From: Rehmannia glutinosa
Lineage: Eukaryota > Streptophyta > Magnoliopsida > Lamiales > Orobanchaceae
Assembly (NCBI GenBank): GCA_016081115.2
Contig: CM071933.1
Location: forward strand, 59,348,660 to 59,412,659
Length of the DNA: 64,000 nt
Reading direction: 5' to 3'
Shown here: piece after piece, positions 57,844-64,000 of the stretch
Numbering within the stretch: the stretch's first letter is position 1
How the letters are laid out: each line of letters opens with the position of its first letter
Notes under the pieces: generated by a model
Told to the model about the DNA's origin: nothing
What the model saw: only the letters and a program-made list of their open reading frames with translations
Databases searched by the model: none
Translations under genes and position numbers: made by a program

Positions 57844-58470
57844 CACTTGTGAATGAGTACCTAGAATAACATGTATTAGCAACCCAAGACAACCAAATAC
57901 AATCACAAGTAAGATGAATGTGGGCAAACAAGTCATATAGGGCATAATGGTTCTCATATGTCAATTCAACCGATCAATTGTGCTCCAAGCAATCAACTAA
58001 TATTGCAAATATAGAGAATCATTATCTACAAGCCCTAATCATCAAAGCTCAAGCCTAATTCATCATCAATTCCTTCAAATATGTCTAAATTCACATGCCC
58101 ACAAGGTGTTTGATAATTTGCCTTAAAGAATAATTCATCCAAAACATAGCAAAAATACCACCACAAGCACCCAATATCATCTTCAACATGTAATTCTCAA
58201 GAAATTTATAAGAAATAACGAAATTCTTACCAAAATTCTCGAAATTTCACAAAGGGGGAAAACTTGGAACCCTAGGTGCTTTTTCTCCCAATTCTTCAAT
58301 TCAAACACTAATTTGATGCAATTTGTGAATGTATTATGATAAGAGTATGTTTATATGATCGGAGTTTGAAAGAAATTAGGAGTTCACAACAATGTAGGAA
58401 GGGGGGCGATTTTTTTCGTTTTGAAGAAGGAGGAGATTTTTTGAAAAAAATAGAGTCTGCCAGACTCTCT
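57844..58470 (-). other. spacer between ORF2 and post-pol palindromes
   Basis: AT-rich noncoding sequence with no motif recognised. It may hold the leader, or a splice acceptor for ORF2 expression, but I cannot point to one with confidence. Confidence 0.4.
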
Positions 58471-58483
58471 TAATCACTCATCG

Positions 58484-58660
58484 GGGTGACGCACGGGCCG
58501 TGCGTGGGGCGCACGGGTAACCCGTGCATCATGTCGTAGCCCCAAAAAATTTTCTCCAGGTACGCACGGGTTGCCCGTGCGTATTGCCGTAGCAATTCTT
58601 GTCCCCTCTCTAGGGGCGCACGGGTGGTGTGCATAGGCACGGGTTACCCGTGCGTCCCTG
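58484..58660. repeat. cluster of GCACGGG/CCCGTGC palindromes after pol
   Basis: Three tandem-like copies of 'cgcacggg..cccgtgcg' with spacers of 35-60 bases, for example ACGCACGGGTTGCCCGTGCG at 58562-58581. Same motif as in the element C LTR and in the pol linker. Confidence 0.85.
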
Positions 58661-58817
58661 GGCAGCACTTTTCAGGTATTTTCAAATTTTTTTTTTCAAA
58701 ACACACAAAATTGAAATAAAACACACACAAAAATGAAATTCACACGAAAAACCATTGGGTTGTCTCCCAACAAGCGCTATATTTAACGTCTTTAGCTTGA
58801 CGCTTATTTTCGTTTAG

Positions 58818-60179
58818 TCACGGGTCGCGCAAGGTGATGGATGTCACCTCCTCTTGATTACCTCGGTGGAAGTAATGCTTAATCCGTTGGCCGTTTACCA
58901 TGAAAGTCTCACTGTCTTTTGTTAACAATTCCACAATTCCGGGAGGATTCAATACTTTCTTTATCACGAATGGCCCCGACCACCTAGACTTGAGTTTTCC
59001 AGGGAAAAATTTAAGGCGTGAATTGTACAAGAGGACTGGTTCCCCTGGTAAAAACTCCCTTTTCTTGATCATCTTATCATGCCACTTCTTGGTTCTTTCT
59101 TTATAAATTTGGGAGTTTTCGTAAGCTTCATCCCGAAACTCTTCCATCTGATTCAAATGGAGCAACCTCTCTTCACCGGCTCTTTGAAAATCTAGATTTA
59201 GCTTCTTGACCGCCCAAAATGCTTTGTGTTCCAACTCCACCGGCAAGTGACATGATTTCCCAAAAACAAGTTGGTATGGGGATGTGCCCAACGGTGTCTT
59301 ATATGCAGTCCGGTATGCCCATAGAGCATCATCTAATTTTAACGCCCAATCTTTTCGATTGATGTTCACCGTCTTTTCAAGGATTTGTTTGATCTCCCAG
59401 TTGGCCACTTCTACTTGCCCATTGGCTTGAGGATGATATGCCAATGCGACTTTATGTTTCACCCCATATTTTGCCAACAAGTTGCTCATCAATTTATTTA
59501 CAAAATGCGACCATCCATCACTAATTAAAGCTCTTGGAGTGCCGAATCTAGTAAATATATTTTTCTTAAGGAACCGCATCACAACTTGAGCATCATTTAT
59601 TTTGGACGGAATCACCTCTACCCAACGGGATACATATTCCACTGCGAGTAGAATATATTGATAACCCGAAGATGATGGAAATGGGCCCATAAAATCAATT
59701 CCCCACACATCGAACAATTCCACTTCGATTACATTTGTCATTGGCATCTCGTGTCTCCTTGAAATGTTGCCCATCTGCTGACACCTGTCACATTGTTGCA
59801 CAAACAAATAACAATCGTTAAATAAAGTGGGCCAATATAGCCCACTTTGCAATACCTTCGCTGCGGTGCGAGTTGGGCCGAAATGTCCTCCGGAAGGTGT
59901 GGAATGACACTGTTGTAAGACTCCCTCCCATTTTTCTTGAGGTACGCATCTTCTTATGATTTTGTCCGCGCACCTCTTAAAGAGTAGGGGGTCGTCCCAC
60001 ATGTAAAACTTTACGTCATGTAAGAACTTCTTCTTTTGATATGACGATAAATCCGGAGGTAAAACTCCCACAGCCAAATAGTTGACAAAGTCCGCATACC
60101 ACGGGAATTTTGCCTCAAGCATGAGTAATCGTTCATCAGGGAATTCCTCTTTTATTAATCTCATGCTTCCTTGCGCTCC
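58818..60179 (-). pseudogene. gypsy element C integrase
   Basis: One open frame shared with the RNase H end. H2C2 finger (CHSTPSGGHFGPTRTAAK ... CDRCQQMG), catalytic core WGIDFMGPFPSSSG (first Asp about 59697), ALISDGWSHFVNK (second Asp about 59522; Trp replaces the usual Gly) and HPQANGQVEVANWEIKQIL (Glu retained). The C-terminal region shows LWAYRTAYKTPLGTSPYQLVFGK, VLLYNSRLKFFPGKLKSRWSGPF and MVNGQRIKHYF. The DDE residues look intact, so this may be the best-preserved enzyme in the element, but it has no intact upstream pol frame. Confidence 0.9.
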
Positions 60180-60607
60180 CTCTTGATTTTCAATTCGAGA
60201 CAAGTGGTCTGCCACCACATTCTCGCATCCTTTCCGGTCCTTAATTTCCACATCAAACTCTTGCAATAGTAAGATCCACCAAATCAATCTTGGTTTCGCA
60301 TCCTTCTTGTCAAAGAGATATTTGATGGCCGCATGGTCGGTGTGAACAATCGTTTTCGTCCCAATCAAGTATGATCGGAATTTATCAAATGCGAAAACAA
60401 TCGCCAACATCTCCTTCTCGGTTTGTGGTGTAATTCATTGAGCACTCCCAACGTTCTACTAGCATAGTAGATGGATCTGAACAATTTTTCCCTCTTTTGA
60501 CCGAGGACAGCCCCTACCGCAAAATCGCTCGCATCACACATCAACTCAAATGGTTGACTCCAATCTGGGGCGACAAGTATATGTGCGGTCACCAATGCTT
60601 TCTTCAA
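60180..60607 (-). pseudogene. gypsy element C RNase H, one frame shift
   Basis: FELMCDASDFAVGAVLGQKRE and IYYASRTL lie in the upstream frame. A one-base A insertion in 'accacaaaccgag' (about 60425) shifts the frame to the downstream EMLAIVFAFDKFRSYL, VHTDHAAIKYLFDKKDAKPRL and NVVADHLSRIE. Catalytic Asp/Glu/Asp positions are present across both pieces. Confidence 0.88.
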
Positions 60608-60619
60608 CGTTTCAAACGC

Positions 60620-61384
60620 CTACAAACAATCATTGGAAAAATTGAAAGCAGCATCTTTTTCTAACAATTGGCTCAAAGGCTTAGAAATTTTAGAAAAGTC
60701 ACGGATAAACCTTCTATAAAATCCGGCATGGCCCAAGAAGCTCCGAATGGCTTTTTCGTTTATAGGAGGTGGTAATTTCTCGATTGCTACAATCTTTGCC
60801 CGATCGACTTCCAAACCTGCAGACAAGACTCGATGACCAAGTACAATACCATCGCGTACCATAAAATGGCACTTTTCCCAATTGAGTACAAGATTGGTTT
60901 CTTCACATTGCTGTAAGACTAAGGAAAGATTGTGAAGACAACTATCAAAAGAATCACCAAACACAGAGAAATCTTCCATAAACACCTCCATAACTTTTTC
61001 AATTAGATCGTGAAATATAGCCATCATACAATGTTGGAAAGTGGCAGGCGCATTACATAAACCAAATGGCATGCGACGGAATGCAAATGTGCCATAAGGA
61101 CATGTAAATGTTGTTTTTTCTTGGTCTTCTGGCGCAATAATGATTTGATTGTACCCAGAATAACCATCTAAAAAGCAATAATAATCATAACCTACAAGAC
61201 GGTCCAACATCATATCGATAAAGGGGAGGGGGAAGTGATCTTTTCGAGTGGCATCATTAAGTTTTCTATAATCAATGCATATTCGCCACCCGGTAACAAT
61301 TCTAGTAGCAATTTGTTCCTCATTCTCATTTTTCACTACCGTTACCCCCCTCTTTTCGGCACCACTTGTACCGGACTTACCCAT
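60620..61384 (-). pseudogene. gypsy element C reverse transcriptase, altered catalytic box
   Basis: RT fingers and palm: VVKNENEEQIATRIVTGWRI, CIDYRKLNDATRKDHFPLPF, YYCFLDGYSGYNQI, FGLCNAPATFQHCM, VLNWEKCHFMV and FLGHAGFYRRFIRDF. The catalytic box reads FMEDF instead of FMDDF (about 60971-60982), so one metal-binding Asp is Glu and activity would be expected to be lost or low. The frame enters from the linker with a small shift near 61345. Confidence 0.9.
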
Positions 61385-62259
61385 GAACTATCAGAGATGG
61401 CATAAATGATCCCAGCATCTAACCATTTCAACACTTCCTTCCTAACCACATCTTGCATGATAGGGTTTAATCGTCTTTGGTTTTGCACTGATGGTTTATA
61501 AACATCTTCCATCCGAATTTTATGCATTACAATGGATGGACTTATGCCTTTTAAATACATTATAGACCATCCGAGTGCCGACTTATGTTTTCGTAAAACC
61601 CTTAACAATTTATCAAGTTGAGTTGGAGTGAGAAGGGATGAAACGATTACCGGATTTTCATTTTCCGCCCCAAGAAATGCATATTTGAGGTGTTCGGGTA
61701 ATTGCTTGAGTTCTAGTGTCGACGTCGCTGTTTCAGGGTCACGCACGGGCTGCCCGTGCTCAGACGCACGGGTCGTGTGTGATCCCTTTTCTTCAACTCT
61801 ACCTTCGGCAACACACACGGGTTGCCCATGCTTAGGCACCCGACCCGTGTGTCCTTCCCCTGTCTCAATCCTTCCTTCGGCAATATGCACGGGCTGCCCG
61901 TGCGTGGACGCACGAGTCGTGCGCCCTTCAGGATTCTCAACTTTCGCTTCAGCATCACGCACGGGTAGCCCGTGCGTGGACGCATGGGTCGTGCGTTTCT
62001 GTAGGTTCTGCTCCCATATTTCTGACTTTACGTTCTCACCTCTTGCGCTCCTAGGTAGTTCCTGCATATGATCTAAGGCACAAACATAGTCGTACAAATC
62101 TTGGTTATCAAAATCAAGCACAACACTCGACATTGAGCACGAGTGGGTTAGACCAAATTCCAAATCATCTGTAGACAATGTATGATCAACATAATCCTCA
62201 ATGCATGAACTAACTATATCTAAAAAATGACAATGCTCCACCGTATCATGAAATTTCAT
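61385..62259 (-). pseudogene. pol linker with palindrome-encoded 27-residue repeats
   Basis: A 305-codon frame (62259-61342) between protease and RT. Residues 1-70 are acidic and unrelated to known domains. Residues 88-177 are four imperfect repeats built on TTRASTHGQPV-x-x-AEGR-x-E, encoded by GCACGGG..CCCGTGC palindromes at 61738-61995. The end (YAFLGAENENPVIVSS, LGWSIMYLKGISPSIVMHKI, NPIMQDVVRKEVLKWLDAGIIYAI) is the conserved N-terminal RT lead-in. Repeat lengths stay in frame, so coding was kept while the repeats spread. Confidence 0.85.
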
Positions 62260-62369
62260 CGCCTTATATATGGAAAATAAAACGTGCTCATCATTAACAC
62301 ATAAAGTGAGCTCTCCTTTTTGTATATCTATTAAGGCTTTACCGGTAGCTAGAAATGGACGTCCAAGTA

Positions 62370-62743
62370 TCAGTGGAAGTCACGATCTTCTTCCATGTCA
62401 AGAACTAAGAAATCCACATGGAATATAAATTTATCAACTTTTACCAGCACGTCTTCTATAATTCCCCTTGGATAAGTAAGTGACCGGTCCGCAAGTTGCA
62501 ATGTCACCGTGGTTGGCTTCACTTCGCCTAGTCCAAGCTTCCTGAAAATGGACAAAGGCATTAAATTAATACTTGCCCCCAAATCACAAAACGCTTTATT
62601 AAAGAAGTTACCACCAATGGCACAAGGGATAGTGAAACTCCCCGATCTTTCAGTTTTTGTGGCAGCTTCCTTTGAATGATCGCGCTACATTCCTCCGTCA
62701 AATTCACCGTTTCAAAGCTTGTCATCTTCCTCTTCTTTGACAT
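62370..62743 (-). pseudogene. gypsy element C protease, broken
   Basis: KLPQKLKDRG is followed by a shift, then GASINLMPLSIFRKLGLGE, LADRSLTYPRGIIEDVLVKVDKF and HVDFLVLDMEED. The Asp of the active-site D-x-G-A-S lies at the shift point (about 62580), and the C-terminal LGRPFLAT strand (rc of 62344-62368) is in another frame. Non-functional as written. Confidence 0.85.
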
Positions 62744-64000
62744 AACATCCTTAAGAAATTTCGCGTAATTGGCATTTGCTCTAGTGCGTCTGCAAAAGGA
62801 ATGTTGATGTGCAATTTTTTAAATATATCGAGGAATTTTGCAAATTGATCATCAAGCTTTTTCTTTTGAAATCTTTGGGGAAAGAGAAGAGATATAGGCA
62901 ATTTAGATATGTTAGAGTTAGATGATGATTTTAGCTTTTCAGCCCATGTTTGTTCCGCCTCTTGTTTCTTTCTTTCCCCATCTTCTTCAATGCCATCTTT
63001 CATCACCGATTCAACCTCTCCCGGCTTAGGAATTTTCAGATTTCTCGATTTTTCTTTAGGCCTCTCATATTCTGTACCGCTTCGTAATCGAATATCCTTG
63101 CATTGTTCCTTAGGATTAACCTCCGTATTACTCGGAAATTGACCCTTGTGATGTTGACCACCCACAATTGTAGCCAATTGACCCACTTGAGTTTCAAGAT
63201 TCTTTATTGAGCTTGTCACTTGGGTCATTTGTAGTTCCATCTTATCCATCCTAGAATCTTGCCTAGTGAAGCGACTCCTCGTGTCACTCATGAATGCATT
63301 TGATTGATTTATGAAGGAGGTGAGTGCATCCTCCAACGATGATTTGCCTTCCACATTCCCACCTCCATTTGAAGCATTAAATCCCGGCGGAGGTTGCAAC
63401 ACATTCTTTGTATTGGCATAGGAAAAAATTTCATGGTTTCTCAACCCCGGATGGTAGTGTGTTGGGTTTGAATTGTTCCGAAAATTGTTGAAATTTCGGT
63501 TACTCACATAATTGACCTCCTCCATCGGATATAGAAGAGCTTCACTACCTGTGCTCGTGCTTGTTTCTGGCCCTTTTGTCAAAACACTCAATTGAGTTGT
63601 CAAAGCCGCCACTTGTGCCGTCAACGCTTTAATCGGGTCTGAATCCGAAATTTCGGCTACTCGTTGTACATTGGATCTTTCAGACAGCCATTGGTAATTG
63701 TTCATAGCCATTTCTTCAAGAAGGTTCAAGGCATCTTGTGGAAACCTTGCCAACAATGCTCATCCTGCTGCGGCATCAACAAAGGCCCTCGTTTGCCCCA
63801 TTAAATCATTGTAGAAGAAACATAACTGTTGTTCCTCCGGGAATCCATGTTGTGGACATCTTCGTAACAAATCCCGAAATCTTTCCCAAGCCTCATACGA
63901 AGGCTCCGAATCGAACTGTCGGAATTGAGTAATCTCGCTTTTGAGCTGCAAAGTTTTACTCGGTGGGAAGAATTTAAACAAGAACTTTTGGCTCAATTCG
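62722..64000 (-). pseudogene. gypsy element C gag, partial at window edge
   Basis: Enters from the right with FPPSKTLQLKSEITQFRQ, YEAWERFRDLLRRCPQHGF and QLCFFYNDLMGQTRAFVDAAAG, typical Ty3/gypsy capsid. A TGA (about 63758) interrupts. It continues as FPQDALNLLEEMAMNNYQW, a Gln/Thr-rich part, VGQLATIVGGQHHKGQF, RLRSGTEYERPK and HINIPFADALEQMP. A shift near 62780 breaks the link to protease. No zinc knuckle is seen, as is common in Athila/Tat gag. Confidence 0.88.

Larger units (their letters stand above)
51872..64000 (-). mobile_element. Ty3/gypsy element C, minus strand, runs off right edge
   Basis: Order 5' to 3' on the minus strand: gag (entering from 64000), protease, a linker with repeats, RT, RNase H, integrase, GC-palindrome cluster, ORF2, internal G-tract, 3' interior split by a solo LTR (53570-55167), polypurine tract, 3' LTR (51872-53350). 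It was inserted in the last LTR unit of the copia-derived array. The domain set fits an Athila-like lineage with an extra ORF after pol. The coding part has several stops and shifts. Confidence 0.9.

Noticed and set aside
1..64000. tRNA genes suggested by tRNA-like matches
   Set aside because: All matches are short primer-binding sites of 13-19 bases next to LTRs; no cloverleaf is present.

Overview
The window is plant nuclear DNA, almost certainly from a flowering plant and probably a eudicot. It is AT-rich and made almost entirely of nested LTR retrotransposons. Their primer-binding sites match plant initiator-Met and Asp tRNAs, and their gag/pol domains are of the Ty3/gypsy and Ty1/copia types. 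I see no intron-bearing host gene, rRNA, tRNA gene or CRISPR. The only complete enzyme-like reading frame is a LOG-type cytokinin-activating phosphoribohydrolase, and it sits inside a retrotransposon.

Layout. (1) 1-3311: minus-strand Ty3/gypsy element 'A', a deletion derivative keeping a gag piece, an Asp-tRNA primer site and one LTR. It is inserted in (2) 3312-8048, a decayed minus-strand chromovirus-like Ty3/gypsy element (gag-protease, Met-tRNA primer site, long LTR with a minisatellite and a CA-rich tract). (3) 8606-22570: a head-to-tail array of about 2.03-kb units, each made of the 5' part of a copia LTR plus the 3' internal region and polypurine tract of the same family. (4) 22571-30549: a complete minus-strand copia element of the same family, inserted in the array with a GACAG target duplication. 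It has gag and a second ORF but no pol. (5) 30550-31876: the rest of the array. (6) 31877-33569: 3' LTR and 3' interior of a minus-strand Ty3/gypsy element 'C'. (7) 33575-42570: a plus-strand Ty3/gypsy element nested in C, with broken gag, protease, RT, RNase H and integrase. These are followed by two intact accessory ORFs: a 162-residue basic Cys-rich protein and the 215-residue LOG-like protein.

(8) At 42571 the sequence jumps back to a point inside the copia element (equivalent of 24721) and repeats the same order to 55167. In this second copy the array has one extra unit and the LOG-carrying element is reduced to a solo LTR flanked by ACAAC. (9) 55168-64000: the rest of element C in minus orientation (3' noncoding, ORF2, integrase, RNase H, RT, protease, gag, running off the right edge).

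The repeat of 24721-42570 is either a true tandem duplication of about 17.85 kb or two haplotypes joined end to end by the assembler. Both readings imply one ancestral locus in which the LOG element sat whole inside element C.

The most interesting object is the pair of accessory genes at 40752-42222. They lie where related retroelements carry an extra 3' ORF, between integrase and a G-rich polypurine-like tract, and both are intact although gag-pol is broken. One looks like a captured, intronless host cytokinin gene. The other has a basic-plus-Cys layout reminiscent of the nucleic-acid-binding silencing suppressors of carlavirus-type plant viruses. A second theme is two unrelated GC-rich palindromes, CGACCGGTCG in the copia family and ACGCACGGGT/ACCCGTGCGT in the gypsy families, scattered through LTRs, spacers and even coding sequence.
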